Below the pieces are notes generated by a model that was given only the letters and a program-made list of their open reading frames with translations, was not told the origin of the DNA and ran no database searches. Made by a program: the position numbers and the translations under genes. Shown here in pieces: positions 33,781-43,231 of a stretch of 64,000 nucleotides of DNA. The stretch lies in the NCBI GenBank assembly GCA_040400085.1, contig JBBAQX010000008.1, positions 1-64,000 on the forward strand, given 5' to 3'. Numbering within the stretch: position 1 is the first letter of the stretch; every line of letters begins with the position of its first letter. The stretch comes from HNR sp040400085 (GTDB taxonomy: Bacteria > Actinomycetota > Actinomycetes > Actinomycetales > Microbacteriaceae).

Positions 33781-34559
33781 CCGGAGGCGTTGAACCCCGC
33801 CCGAAGCTCCTTTCGGCGGGTATCGATCTTATGTCCGTTGAGGCTGATATCGGCGTTCTCCCCGGCATGGTGACCCGCGTGTCTGCCGCGCAGATCAGTG
33901 GACGTTGAGGAGTGACGGATGGAGCGGGTCTGGGGAAACTCCGCGTGCAAAAGTTGCTCGGCATCCCTCAATCGATTTCTCAAGACGAGGTCCGATGAGG
34001 CAGAGGTCAGCCCCTGTGAGCTCTCAGCCTGCCTGAGTTCTTCCTGGTACCTCTTATGAAGACGCTCAGAAACACGAACGCAAAACGTATTCATGAATGA
34101 TGTGCGGAAAGCGATGCTTGAGATTGGCTGCGTTCGAAGTGCCCTAAACATCTGGTTCGCCAGGCTCTCGTAAAGTTCCGCAACGAAGTCGAGGTCGTTG
34201 ATCATCCCAAAGAGTCGAAGTTCTTGGGTATTGTCTGCCCCCTTGCTCATGACCAAGACGGGGCATGCGAATGCCGATGCGACCGATGAGAGCAGCTGGC
34301 GACGTTTGGGCAGGTACGTTCCTCTGAGCACGAAACTGCGGCTCGTGGGCTTTGTGGGGGCATCCGTCGATTGAGCATTGAGCATCGCCGCGGTTATCGA
34401 ATGCTTGAGCATGAGAGACTCAACTCGCTCGATGCAGACTATCCGCTCTGGCTCGTGATTTGTGCTTTCTGCCCGTGCGATCAGGGCGGCTATCTGGGCG
34501 GAAATCTTTGCGAGCTGTTCTTGATCTGGAGTGTTTTCGGTGTTGGTTGTGTTTGGCAT
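33777..34559 (-). CDS. DUF2786 domain protein
   Basis: 260 residues from the ATG at 34559 (MPNTTNTENTPDQEQLAKIS). The upstream 50 codons look spurious. The N-terminal DUF2786 helical unit (ALIARAESTNHEPERI, AESLMLKHSI-like VESLMLKHSITAAML) is followed by a region with FAVELYESL-like FVAELYESLANQM. Function is unknown in the family. It overlaps the convergent surface protein gene by 4 bp. Confidence 0.78.
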   Translation of the reverse strand: MPNTTNTENTPDQEQLAKISAQIAALIARAESTNHEPERIVCIERVESLMLKHSITAAMLNAQSTDAPTKPTSRSFVLRGTYLPKRRQLLSSVASAFACPVLVMSKGADNTQELRLFGMINDLDFVAELYESLANQMFRALRTQPISSIAFRTSFMNTFCVRVSERLHKRYQEELRQAESSQGLTSASSDLVLRNRLRDAEQLLHAEFPQTRSIRHSSTSTDLRGRHAGHHAGENADISLNGHKIDTRRKELRAGFNASG

Positions 34560-34667
34560 GTCAGCAAGTATGAACGGTTTGTGGCCTTCGTAACCGATTG
34601 CTCGAGAAAAAGGTTCGCCGGGGGATAACTTTGACGTGTTGAGGGGAATTCGCGGGCCGGTCCGCCC

Positions 34668-34727
34668 CTCTATTCGCCGCAGATTGCGAAGAAAAAGAGG
34701 TTTTCTCACAATCTGCGGCGAACAGAG
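34668..34727 (-). terminator. Long hairpin downstream of the small secreted protein gene
   Basis: Arms 34668-34686 and 34709-34727 pair in 18 of 19 positions around a 22-nt A-rich loop. It lies between two minus-strand genes and probably ends transcription of the upstream one. Confidence 0.65.
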
Positions 34728-34748
34728 TCCAGAGATCTGCCTAGTCTC

Positions 34749-35207
34749 TTATCCCCAGCTTCCCGTTCCGCCGCCCACTCCAGCTACGGTTGAGACGGAT
34801 CCGGTATGAAGCGAGCCCAGCAGATTGGAATTGGCATCAAAGAAATTGATGTTTGTATATACGGGGGTCGCATTGACCTCGAAACTCACGGTCGAGGAAT
34901 AGAGGCGGGCAAGGTCATCGGTGTAGATGTCCCCGATCAGGGCTCCCGCTCCCGGGGTGAAAAGCCCACCCCCGTCACCCACGAATTTCTTTCCGCTTCC
35001 GTCCTTGGCATCGACCTGAAGGTGCGTGTAGAAGACGGCGCTGGTTATGTATCCCGAGGCGGGATAGCTCGCGCTCGCGGTTGCGGTTGGGCTTGCGCTG
35101 TCGGAGCTGACAACCGCAGCGTTAGCGCTGCTGGCTACCCCCGCGAGGCTGAACGAGAGGGCTAATCCTGCTGCGCAGGCTACATATCGACGCGTTAGTT
35201 TTTTCAT
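34749..35207 (-). CDS. Small secreted protein of unknown function
   Basis: 152 residues from the ATG at 35207, which follows AAGGAGAA. A classical signal peptide (KKLTRRY, hydrophobic core, SSANAA) starts it. The mature part is Ser/Thr/Gly-rich and beta-prone (SGYITSAVFYTHLQVDAKDG) with no family I recognise. Longer frames upstream have no signal. The large hairpin at 34668-34727 lies downstream. Confidence 0.72.
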   Translation of the reverse strand: MKKLTRRYVACAAGLALSFSLAGVASSANAAVVSSDSASPTATASASYPASGYITSAVFYTHLQVDAKDGSGKKFVGDGGGLFTPGAGALIGDIYTDDLARLYSSTVSFEVNATPVYTNINFFDANSNLLGSLHTGSVSTVAGVGGGTGSWG

Positions 35208-35574
35208 CGTATTCTCCTTTAGTTGTGTTAGAAGCGAACCCTCGTGTGGCAGGGTGTGGCCTGTCAATACGCGCGGTGCAAGACTCAGTTGCGCCGTGAT
35301 TATCGGTACGATCTGACAAAGATATAGCCACACCGATAAAATAAGTTCGCCTGGGTTAAACTTTATGTTTGTTTAGCCGAAACGCAAGAGTTGCCACTTA
35401 ACTTCTTCACTTTTGTCAGGGTCCGTTCAGCATCACGACTCCCCTGGGTTGGGGAAAATACACCAAAAAGCTCGTAAAGACGGTCATAGAGGAGGAGAGA
35501 AGCCAACCGGTTCTACTGTGAATGTCAGCGGCGAGGAGTAACGTTTTACCAAGACTGAACCGAAAGGATATCCA
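35208..35574 (+). other. 367-bp divergent promoter region
   Basis: AT-rich centre (35320-35375) with TATA-like words facing the secreted-protein gene. On the right, AAAGGATATCC gives the ribosome site of the DinB gene. No ORF or RNA structure is seen. Confidence 0.5.
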
Positions 35575-36090
35575 ATGACGGATACGCGTGCCCCACTTGT
35601 TTCACCCGAGAAGGCCGATTTCCTAGATTCCCTGCGAAGGCAACGCTGGTTATTGCGTCACACCCTGCGCGACCTCACTGACGAGCAGGCGGCCTTGAGA
35701 CCGACCGCCAGCGACTTAAACCTCGGAGGGTTGATCAAACATGTATCGCATGTGGAGCACCGATGGTCACGGTTCATCGAGGGCGGAGCTACCGAATTCG
35801 AGCAGGCGTCAACCGACGACTGGCTGGGGCAATTCGCGATGACTCAAGACGAAACGGTGGCTGCCCTCCTGGCCAGCTACGAGCAGATTGCGGGTCGTAC
35901 CGACGAGCTTATCGAAGCCCTTCCCGATCTGGACGTTTCTCACCCGCTACCAAACTCGCCGTGGTTCGAGAAGGGCGCGCACTGGACCGCGCGACGGGTG
36001 CTCCTGCACCTAATTGCAGAAACCTCGCAGCACGCAGGCCACGCCGACATTATCAGGGAGAGCATCGACGGGGCCAAAACGATGGCATAG
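35575..36090 (+). CDS. DinB/DUF664 family protein
   Basis: 171-residue four-helix-bundle protein. It has the opening of DUF664 (RRQRWLLRHTLRDLTDEQAALR), GGLIKHVSHVEHRW and a C-terminal HLIAETSQHAGHADIIRESIDG. The three histidines typical of metal binding in DinB-like proteins are present. The family includes mycothiol-dependent enzymes in actinobacteria. Its position next to the mycothiol dehydrogenase operon fits such a role but does not prove it. Confidence 0.88.
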   Translation: MTDTRAPLVSPEKADFLDSLRRQRWLLRHTLRDLTDEQAALRPTASDLNLGGLIKHVSHVEHRWSRFIEGGATEFEQASTDDWLGQFAMTQDETVAALLASYEQIAGRTDELIEALPDLDVSHPLPNSPWFEKGAHWTARRVLLHLIAETSQHAGHADIIRESIDGAKTMA

Positions 36091-36095
36091 CCTGC

Positions 36096-36725
36096 TTAGT
36101 GGCCGCGTGCGATCCACTCCTCCAGCTGCGGAGCCTCCGCTCCTATCGTGGTTGAATCCCCGTGCCCGGTATTCACAACGGTCTCAGCTGGCAGTGTAAG
36201 CAGGCTGCGCGATATCGATCCGATGATGGTGTCGAAGCTACTATACGAACGGCCCGTTGCGCCGGGTCCCCCACTGAAGAGGGTGTCCCCGGTAAATACC
36301 GTTCCGAGTTCCTGCGCATAGAAGCACGTCGACCCGGGGGAGTGGCCCGGAGTGTGGATGGCGCGCAAGGCTATTCCCGCAATCGAGAACGTTTCGCCGT
36401 CTGCGATGGTGGCGTCAGGGGCGACCTCGGGGTAGACCTGGTCCCACAGCATCCGGTCGTTTTCATTGAGCAGGATCGGGGCCCCCGATAACCGCTGGAA
36501 TTCTGCAGCCGCGCTAATGTGGTCGTCATGGCCGTGGGTCAGGAGGATGCGAGTAACCTGGCGATCTCCGACGGCAGCCGCGATTGCCGCTGGGTTGTGG
36601 GCTGGATCAATGACGATAACTTCGGCATCATCGCCGACGATCCAGACGTTGTTGTCGACATCCCAGGTGCCGCCGTCGAGCGAGAAGGTGCCGCTGGTCA
36701 CAAGGCGTTCAATGCGTGCAGTCAT
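36096..36725 (-). CDS. MBL-fold metallo-hydrolase (mycothiol detoxification partner)
   Basis: 209 residues, glyoxalase-II-like metallo-beta-lactamase fold. Metal motif THGHDDHI (HxHxDH), second His in AIHTPGHSPGS, bridging Asp in VFTGDTLFSGG and final His in VNTGHGDST. The ATG overlaps the stop of the upstream mycothiol dehydrogenase gene (ATGA), so the two are coupled. In actinobacteria this partner is believed to hydrolyse the S-formyl-mycothiol product. It converges with the DinB-family gene. Confidence 0.9.
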   Translation of the reverse strand: MTARIERLVTSGTFSLDGGTWDVDNNVWIVGDDAEVIVIDPAHNPAAIAAAVGDRQVTRILLTHGHDDHISAAAEFQRLSGAPILLNENDRMLWDQVYPEVAPDATIADGETFSIAGIALRAIHTPGHSPGSTCFYAQELGTVFTGDTLFSGGPGATGRSYSSFDTIIGSISRSLLTLPAETVVNTGHGDSTTIGAEAPQLEEWIARGH

Positions 36726-37810
36726 CAGAGCTCAACCACCGATCGCACAACCGTTCCGGCGTGCATCTTGTCGAAGGCCTGCTCAATATCGCCCAGTCCG
36801 ATTCGCTCGGAAACGAACGCGTCCAGATCGAGGCGGCCCAACCTGTACTGATCGACGAGCATCGCAAAGTCGCGGCTCGGGAGGCAATCGCCGTACCACG
36901 ACGACTTCAGCGAGCCGCCCCGACCAAAGACATCCAGTAGCGGAAGCTCGAGCGTCATCTCGGGAGTCGGAACCCCCACGAGAACAACGCGCCCGGCGAG
37001 ATCTCGAGCATAAAAAGCCTGCTTATACGTTTCGGGCCGGCCAACAGCTTCGATCACGACGTCAGCACCGTTTCCGCCGGTGAGCGTGCGGATAGCCTCA
37101 ACCGGGTCGGTCTCGCGTGAATTGATGCCGTGGGTCGCTCCCAGCGTGAGTGCCCTGTCGACCTTCGCCTGGTCGATATCCACCGCGATGATCGTGGTGG
37201 CCCCGGCGAGCTGCGAGCCTTGAATCGCGGCAATTCCTACGCCGCCGCAGCCGATGACGGCCACGGATTCGCCGCGCTTGACCTCACCCGTGTTGATCGC
37301 GGCGCCGATCCCGGCCATGATGCCGCAGCCGAGGAGGCCGACTGCCGCGGCATCCGATTCGTTATCGATCTTGGTGCACTGGCCTGCGGCCACGAGAGTT
37401 TTTTCGATAAACGCGCCGATGCCGAGGGCGGGAGAGAGCGCGGTGCCGTCTTCGAGGGTCATTTTTTGCGTGGCGTTATGCGTGTTGAAACAATATTGGG
37501 GCAGCCCCTTTGCGCAGGCGCGGCACTCGCCGCAGACCGCGCGCCAATTGAGGATGACTCGGTCACCGACCGCGATGCTCGTCACGTCGGGCCCGATCGC
37601 GCTCACGATTCCGGTTGCTTCGTGGCCGAGGAGGAAGGGGAAATCATCGTTGATTTGGCCCTGCTTGTAATGAAGATCAGTGTGACAGACACCGCTCGTG
37701 AGGATATCCACGAGCGCTTCGCCGGGTCCCGGATCGGGGACGAGGATGGTTTCGATTGTTACGGGAGCATTTTTTTCGCGCACAATCGCGCCTTGAACCT
37801 TGTGGACCAT
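36725..37810 (-). CDS. S-(hydroxymethyl)mycothiol dehydrogenase
   Basis: 361-residue zinc alcohol dehydrogenase of class III type. Catalytic zinc ligands are in SGVCHTDLHY and GHEATGIV, the structural zinc loop is CGECRACAKGLPQYC, and the NAD fold has VIGCGGVGIAAIQG. It follows the mycothiol-dependent formaldehyde dehydrogenase pattern (VHKVQGAIVREKNAPVTIET). It oxidises the formaldehyde-mycothiol adduct. Operon with the MBL-fold gene. Confidence 0.92.
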   Translation of the reverse strand: MVHKVQGAIVREKNAPVTIETILVPDPGPGEALVDILTSGVCHTDLHYKQGQINDDFPFLLGHEATGIVSAIGPDVTSIAVGDRVILNWRAVCGECRACAKGLPQYCFNTHNATQKMTLEDGTALSPALGIGAFIEKTLVAAGQCTKIDNESDAAAVGLLGCGIMAGIGAAINTGEVKRGESVAVIGCGGVGIAAIQGSQLAGATTIIAVDIDQAKVDRALTLGATHGINSRETDPVEAIRTLTGGNGADVVIEAVGRPETYKQAFYARDLAGRVVLVGVPTPEMTLELPLLDVFGRGGSLKSSWYGDCLPSRDFAMLVDQYRLGRLDLDAFVSERIGLGDIEQAFDKMHAGTVVRSVVEL

Positions 37811-37906
37811 GGGAACCTTTCGAGGGGGGAATGGCTGGGCCCCAGATTGGTGCCTTCTCCTAAGCTACCCTCAATGAGCGGATGCTGTGGTCCTTTACGC
37901 CTGCAA

Positions 37907-38179
37907 TCACTTGTTTGTCTGTGTCGAGGAGTCACTCTCGGCGTTATCGCCTTCTGCGTCCGAAGCCGTAGCGTTATCGTGGGCGAGGCTCTGCCTGTTG
38001 GTTTCCATGATGTGGACGTTGCTGCTGGGTGACTGTCTGGTGTCTGGAAGTGCCCCGTATGACTCGGCCCTGGTGGCGGCTGCCGGTGATGAGCCTGCGA
38101 TCATGGCCGCGAGTAGGCCGGCCGAACCTGCGGTTGCCAGGTAGAGGGCGAAGGAGTTGCGATTCCGTGACGAGTCCAT
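37907..38179 (-). CDS. Small predicted secreted protein
   Basis: 90 residues. A possible signal peptide (FALYLATAGSAGLLAAMIAG, then AAA) is followed by a hydrophilic Ser/Asp/Asn-rich tail without known motifs. It stands alone. The opposite-strand ORFs here look like shadows. The minus strand is preferred because it gives a sensible signal peptide. Confidence 0.45.
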   Translation of the reverse strand: MDSSRNRNSFALYLATAGSAGLLAAMIAGSSPAAATRAESYGALPDTRQSPSSNVHIMETNRQSLAHDNATASDAEGDNAESDSSTQTNK

Positions 38180-38355
38180 GTATTCACCATACGGAGGTTT
38201 CGTTGACTGTCTCGCGTTTCTGACGGCACTCGGGGTGGAAACACAAGATACTCATAGGAAACATTCAATTTAGGGTGGGATGCGCCGTGGCGGCCCCTGG
38301 CTGGGAAGCCGTGGGGCGGGGGCCGTAGGGCCGCCTGGCGTTTTGTGGGTGGGTG

Positions 38356-38841
38356 TTACGCTGCCGAGGTGGCGGGGTGGAGCAGCTTCGCGACCGGGTG
38401 GGTGCGTGAGCCGAAGAGGGCGCTGTCGAGCGAAAGTGGCCCCGCTCCTGCGATTGCGATTGCGCCAGCGCCGGCGGCGAGGGCGAGCACTAATTCATAC
38501 CCGCCGTCGCCAACAAAGACTCCAGCTGAGAGGTGAACGAGGAACAGGGCGCCGAGCATGTCTGCGACAAGTAGCGCCGCGAATGGTCGTGTCAGGAGCC
38601 CGAGGATAAGGCAGGCTCCGCCCACGAGTTCTATGGTTGCGATTATCGGGGCGACAATGTCTGCCGCGGGTACGCCCATGTCGGCGAATGCGCCTTGGGT
38701 GCCCGCGATCGTGTATTCAAAGAATTTTTGCCAGCCGTGAGCGATGAAGAGGAAGCCGATGGTGACGCGAAGCATGGTGAGGGCGATGGTGACGCCGGGG
38801 GCAGTTTTTCCTGGAGCGGTGGTGTTGGTGGGGGTAGTCAT
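38356..38841 (-). CDS. DoxX family membrane protein
   Basis: 161 residues with four membrane segments. The DoxX opening TMLRVTIGFLFIAHGWQKFF is followed by GVPAADIVAPIIATIELVGG and LGLLTRPFAALLVADML. Family members take part in redox or thiol-stress complexes, and a specific role cannot be set. Single gene, preceded by AAGAAAGAG-type ribosome site. Confidence 0.88.
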   Translation of the reverse strand: MTTPTNTTAPGKTAPGVTIALTMLRVTIGFLFIAHGWQKFFEYTIAGTQGAFADMGVPAADIVAPIIATIELVGGACLILGLLTRPFAALLVADMLGALFLVHLSAGVFVGDGGYELVLALAAGAGAIAIAGAGPLSLDSALFGSRTHPVAKLLHPATSAA

Positions 38842-39036
38842 GATTGCTCTTTCTTGAGGGGTAGGGTCCGGTCAGGTGAAGCATAAATTGAATCTACAAC
38901 AAAATAATCGCAGAATGACGGTCGTTTAGCGCTCGAATTGCCGTCCACATCGGATTCTTTCAGTCTTTTCCCAGCCGAAATGGTTCTTCGCGTAAATTAC
39001 GTGACTTATTTCTATTGTTCTACTATCATTGCTAAC

Positions 39037-39402
39037 ATGTTGTACAGCGTGGACCATGCCTCGCCGGTATCTTTGGCCGAGCAAATTGCGGCTCAAGTGC
39101 GGGCGGGTCTGATAAACGGCGAGCTCACGCCGGGGGAAAGGCTTCCTCCCGCGCGCGAACTGGCTGCTGCCCTCCGCGTCAACATGCATACAGTGCTTCG
39201 TGCCTACCATGCGCTACGCGATAACGAGATCATCGAGATGCAACGAGGCCGGGGTGTGCGAATCAGGCAAGATTCGGATGCTGCCCGTGTCCGCATCGCG
39301 AGTCTCGTTGATAGCCTTCTCGCCGAAGCTCATAAAGCGGGAGTCTCGACAGCCGAGGTTCTCAATCTCATAGAGAGACCCAATCATGAACGAGCATCCT
39401 GA
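39037..39402 (+). CDS. GntR family regulator (YtrA-like)
   Basis: 121 residues from the ATG at 39037 (MLYSVDHASPVSLAEQIAAQ). The frame upstream to 38938 is unlikely. The GntR winged helix has GELTPGERLPPARELAAALR and HTVLRAYHALRDNEIIEMQR. The short C-terminus and the absence of a ligand domain fit the YtrA subfamily. TACTAT lies shortly before the start. It overlaps the next gene by 17 bp, so it probably controls its own operon with the DUF1648 protein. Confidence 0.9.
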   Translation: MLYSVDHASPVSLAEQIAAQVRAGLINGELTPGERLPPARELAAALRVNMHTVLRAYHALRDNEIIEMQRGRGVRIRQDSDAARVRIASLVDSLLAEAHKAGVSTAEVLNLIERPNHERAS

Positions 39403-40468
39403 CTCGATCGATCCACCCTCAGCCCCTTCACCTACCCTGTCTAATGCGGCTAACCCGACCCCTGAGGCAAGTCATCAGCGCCTAAGAACGCCGCGCAATA
39501 TCGTGGCTGCCGCTACGGCGTGGCTACCTGCGGCTGTGATGTTCGTCTCCTGGCTGTTGTGGCGTGAGAAGCTCCCCTCCCAGGTGCCATCTCATTGGAC
39601 GGGCTTTGGTGGCCCCGATCGGTTTACTGATGCGTTTGTCTTTTGGGTCGGCCTTTTCGGAGTAGCCGTGATCGGGGCAATGGGGTCAACGCTGCTGCTG
39701 TTCCTCCCCTCGGTGCGCACGAGGCAAAGACGATTCGCTTTCTTCATACTCGGGTTTCTCGCTGGGCTTGTAACGGGAATGTGGTTGACCTCCGCGGGGC
39801 TATCGCTCACCTCAGAATCGATTGAGGATGCCCGCCTCGGGTTTGGTCTCATTGCCGTCCTGTGCGCGGGTGCCTACGGCTTCGTGCCCTATCTCATCGC
39901 GGATCGGCCGGTCCTCAGCTTCACAGACGAGCTTGAGTCTGAAGAAATCGAGCCGCTCGACATCCCAGAACATCGCATTGTCGCCTGGAGCACCACATTT
40001 GCCGCCCCTATTTTCGGATGGGCGGCGGCATTCTCGCTCGCGCTCGGGGTGCTCGTAAACTGGCCGCTGATCACGGGGGACCAGGGATTAGCAGACTGGT
40101 TTCCGATTGCCCTGAATGCAACGATTTTCGTATTGCTCGTGGGCCTGGCGCGTCTGCGGGTCACGGTGGATTGGCGAGGGTTGAGGGTGACCTCTGCCCT
40201 GTTTGGGGTTCCCTTCAAACGGATTAAGCCAAGCCGAATCGTTTCGGTTGAGTCGGCGGAACTGAAGGCAAGCGATTGGGGCGGGTGGGGCTATCGCTTT
40301 GGTTCTGACCGTTCCGCTATCTTCCTCAGGGCAGGCGAGGGGTTAGTGGTGCGACTGACGTCGGGCTGCCTTTTCGCCGTCACGATGAAAGATTCTGCGA
40401 CAGCCGCTGCGCTCCTCGCAACCGTGAGAGATCAGGCCAAAGCGCACCAGCTACCCTCGACCTCATAA
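39386..40468 (+). CDS. DUF1648 domain membrane protein
   Basis: 360 residues with about six membrane segments. The DUF1648 motif LPSQVPSHWTGFGGPDRF lies at about residues 67-84 after the first helix. The C-terminal cytoplasmic part contains a PH-like stretch (FGVPFKRIKPSRIVSVESAE). Members often sit beside YtrA-type GntR regulators, as here. Function unknown. Confidence 0.8.
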   Translation: MNEHPDSIDPPSAPSPTLSNAANPTPEASHQRLRTPRNIVAAATAWLPAAVMFVSWLLWREKLPSQVPSHWTGFGGPDRFTDAFVFWVGLFGVAVIGAMGSTLLLFLPSVRTRQRRFAFFILGFLAGLVTGMWLTSAGLSLTSESIEDARLGFGLIAVLCAGAYGFVPYLIADRPVLSFTDELESEEIEPLDIPEHRIVAWSTTFAAPIFGWAAAFSLALGVLVNWPLITGDQGLADWFPIALNATIFVLLVGLARLRVTVDWRGLRVTSALFGVPFKRIKPSRIVSVESAELKASDWGGWGYRFGSDRSAIFLRAGEGLVVRLTSGCLFAVTMKDSATAAALLATVRDQAKAHQLPSTS

Positions 40469-40480
40469 AAAGGTGCGCGC

Positions 40481-40957
40481 TTAGCCGGTAACCGTCAGAG
40501 TAAACGTGATGGGTTGTTCGGCTCCGGGGCGCGAAACCGTGACGCTCGTGGTGCCCGGGGCGAGGGGGGTGAGCCCAGGATTGAATGTGGCGGACCCGTC
40601 GGATCTCCCCGGCATCCATTCAGCGATTGAGGGGTCGGCGACGTCGCCCATCCACACTGTTGGATCTGGTTCGGCCACGGAGGTCAGCACAACGCTCTTG
40701 CCAACGGCCGCGGTTACGCTGGTCCCGTTTGCTGAGTCAAGGTCGACCAGGGTGGGCGGGGTTACGGCGCTGCCGGATTCGCTCGATGAGGGGATGCTCG
40801 TTTCCGGCGTCGAGGACGGTTCGCTGTTTCCGTCGCCCGCGCATGCGCTCAGCGCGAGCACCGGCACCAGTGTTGCTGCTGCGAAAAGTGTTGCGAGGGC
40901 TCGGCGCGGTGCGAAGCTTTTCGTGGGTTCGGGTGTTGTCGCGTTCATGCTGTCCAT
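40481..40957 (-). CDS. Putative lipoprotein with Ig-like domain
   Basis: 158 residues. The signal peptide ends in the lipobox LSAC. A Ser/Pro linker follows, then a roughly 85-residue beta domain (AAVGKSVVLTSVAEPDPTVW, LAPGTTSVTVSRPG) that resembles an Ig or chagasin-like fold, too weakly to assign. The start could be the ATG at 40957 or at 40948. It converges with the DUF1648 gene and follows another lipoprotein gene. Confidence 0.7.
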   Translation of the reverse strand: MDSMNATTPEPTKSFAPRRALATLFAAATLVPVLALSACAGDGNSEPSSTPETSIPSSSESGSAVTPPTLVDLDSANGTSVTAAVGKSVVLTSVAEPDPTVWMGDVADPSIAEWMPGRSDGSATFNPGLTPLAPGTTSVTVSRPGAEQPITFTLTVTG

Positions 40958-40984
40958 TCTGTCAGACGAGGGCTGTGCGTCAGG

Positions 40985-41440
40985 TTAGCACTCAGCGAAG
41001 TAATAATCGGTGATCGCGGTGAAGTCTTCTCTGCGTTGGGTGAGTTCCTGGATGAGTGCGGAGTCAGTGAGGGAGCCGCCCTCGGGTAGGCCCTGCACGG
41101 CGTCGTCGAGTCGTTGGTAATAGTCTTTGGTGGCGTTCCAGGCATCCGCGATTTTGTTGGGCGGAGCGATGTTCCCCATGGCGGCTAGTTTGCCCTGCAC
41201 TGCGGTGAGCACTTGTTCGCGTGGTAGCCAGATCTGTACAGTGCCAATGGTTGCGCCGTCTCCGCCATTTGCTGTGAAGTTAGCGCAGAAGCTGCCTGTG
41301 GTGCTTCCGTTGGGAAATTTGTCTTGCTGGGAATAGGAGCTTCTTACCTCCGTAGTGACTCCCGTTCCGACGCAGCCGCTCAGCCCGAGGGCGAGTATCG
41401 CGGCCAGGCTGAAAGTTGCTCGTCGTAAAATAGTGCGCAC
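40985..41440 (-). CDS. Putative lipoprotein
   Basis: 151 residues, with a signal peptide ending in the lipobox LGLSGC. The mature part has a helical core (QVLTAVQGKLAAMGNIAPPN, TKDYYQRLDDAVQGL) and two further cysteines. No family is recognised. It lies 14 bp downstream of putP on the same strand, so it may be co-transcribed. Confidence 0.7.
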   Translation of the reverse strand: MRTILRRATFSLAAILALGLSGCVGTGVTTEVRSSYSQQDKFPNGSTTGSFCANFTANGGDGATIGTVQIWLPREQVLTAVQGKLAAMGNIAPPNKIADAWNATKDYYQRLDDAVQGLPEGGSLTDSALIQELTQRREDFTAITDYYFAEC

Positions 41441-41454
41441 TAAGCTATTCTCGC

Positions 41455-43023
41455 TTATCCGCGCGTGGGGGCAAGATCTTTAGCAGCTTCAGGGTCGTCG
41501 TCGTTAGAGTTCACGGGCGTGGTCGCATCCTTGCCGACCTCGTCCTCCATCTGGGTGAACTCGTCGTCAATAACCGCATTGTGTTTGTAGGTCATGCGTG
41601 ACACGATCACCGTCACGAGGATATTGAGGATGAAGGCGGGCACGATTTCATACATCGCGTCGTGCAACACTGGCGTTTTTCCCCATGCGAAAACAGTGAT
41701 GGTGGCGACAATCATGCCGGCGATTGCACCCTGAGAAGTCAGCTTGCGCCAGTACAAACTCAGCAGAACCAAAGGACCGAAGGCTGCGCCGAATCCGGCC
41801 CAGGCGAAGGACACCAATTGAAGGATGCTCGAGTTGCGATCCAGCGCAATCAACGCGGCGACGAGCGCCACCACCAGCACACCCGCACGGCCGAGGGCAA
41901 CGTCGCGCTTGGCATTGGCTTCGCGGCCGAGCAAATGGTAGAGGTCTTCGACGAGCGCGGAGGACGACACGATGAGCTGTGACGATATGGTCGACATGAT
42001 CGCGGCGAGCACGGCGGCGAGTACGAGCCCGGCGACGAAGGGGTGGAAGAAGATCTGGCTGAGAAGGAGGAAGACGGCTTCGGGGTCGTTGAGGGTTTTG
42101 GCGGGAGCATCCGCAAAATAAGCGATCCCGATGAGGGCGGTGCTGATTGCGCCAGCCGCGGTGAGGATCATCCAGCCGATGCCGATCCGGCGTCCTGCTT
42201 TCGCGTCCTGAGGTGAGCGCAGCGCCATGAAGCGTACGATGATGTGGGGCTGGCCGAAGTAGCCGAGCCCCCAGGCGGCGGTGGAGAAGATTCCCACGCC
42301 CCAGATGAAGGGGTTGCCGTCACCCGACCCGGCAAAGAGGTTCAGGGCATCCGGGTTGATTCGTTGAATGCGGTCAATCGTGGCGCCGATGCCGCCTGTT
42401 TGGATTACTGCGACGATTGGCACGGCTACGAGCGCGGCGAACATGAGTAGACCCTGCGCGACATCGGTGAGGGTTGCTCCGAGGAATCCGCCGAAGAGAG
42501 TGTAGACGAGGGTCACTATTGTCACGACGGCGAGTCCGGTGAGATATGGCCATTCGAAGGAGCTTTCAAAGAATTTGCCGGCGGCCACCATACCTGAGGA
42601 GACGTAAAAGGTGAAGAACGCGAGGATCACGATCGACGCGGTGATCCGCAGGATATGTGAATTGTCTTTGAGGCGCTTCTCGAAAAAGCTGGGGATTGTG
42701 ATGGCGTTCTGCGCGATTTGCGTATAGGAGCGAAGCCTGGGGGCCACGAACTTCCAGTTGAGCCAGGCGCCGATGGTGAGTCCAATCGCGATCCAGGCCT
42801 CCACGAGTCCGGAGAGGTAGATCGCCCCGGGAAGCCCCATAAGCAGCCAGCCGGACATGTCGGATGCTCCTGCTGAGAGGGCAGCAACGCCCGGCTTGAG
42901 TCCTCTGCCCGCGAGCATGTAGTCGTCAAAGTCGTTGGTGCGGCGAAATGCGAAGTATCCGATGGCGAGCATTCCGAGAAGATAGATCGCTATCGCGCAG
43001 AGCTGGAAGGCTGATTCAGACAT
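41455..43023 (-). CDS. putP: Sodium/proline symporter
   Basis: 522 residues, about 13 membrane segments, SSS family. Typical PutP stretches: FDDYMLAGRGLKPGVAALSA, GASDMSGWLLMGLPGAIYLS (sodium and proline binding), and LGYFGQPHIIVRFMALRSPQ. The acidic C-terminal tail is longer than usual. It imports proline with sodium. Confidence 0.93.
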   Translation of the reverse strand: MSESAFQLCAIAIYLLGMLAIGYFAFRRTNDFDDYMLAGRGLKPGVAALSAGASDMSGWLLMGLPGAIYLSGLVEAWIAIGLTIGAWLNWKFVAPRLRSYTQIAQNAITIPSFFEKRLKDNSHILRITASIVILAFFTFYVSSGMVAAGKFFESSFEWPYLTGLAVVTIVTLVYTLFGGFLGATLTDVAQGLLMFAALVAVPIVAVIQTGGIGATIDRIQRINPDALNLFAGSGDGNPFIWGVGIFSTAAWGLGYFGQPHIIVRFMALRSPQDAKAGRRIGIGWMILTAAGAISTALIGIAYFADAPAKTLNDPEAVFLLLSQIFFHPFVAGLVLAAVLAAIMSTISSQLIVSSSALVEDLYHLLGREANAKRDVALGRAGVLVVALVAALIALDRNSSILQLVSFAWAGFGAAFGPLVLLSLYWRKLTSQGAIAGMIVATITVFAWGKTPVLHDAMYEIVPAFILNILVTVIVSRMTYKHNAVIDDEFTQMEDEVGKDATTPVNSNDDDPEAAKDLAPTRG

Positions 43024-43231
43024 CGTTATCCTTAGCAGTCATCGGCTTCGGAGGGCATTAACAGGGTTGTTTTGCTCAGCGGGGTGCCGAAAATAAGAGA
43101 TGGTTAGTTGTCAAGTATTGCAGGTCGAGCATCTTTGTTGGAATTGAAAGAAAGTCTGGTGGAGATTTTAGTTTTTGAAGCAATGGGATATTAGCGGTTC
43201 GGGTCTTTGCTTTTCTTGGTGCTGTAAGGTC

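Noticed and set aside
37130..38032. Plus-strand ORF of 300 codons over the mycothiol dehydrogenase
   Set aside because: Antisense shadow of a clear zinc dehydrogenase.
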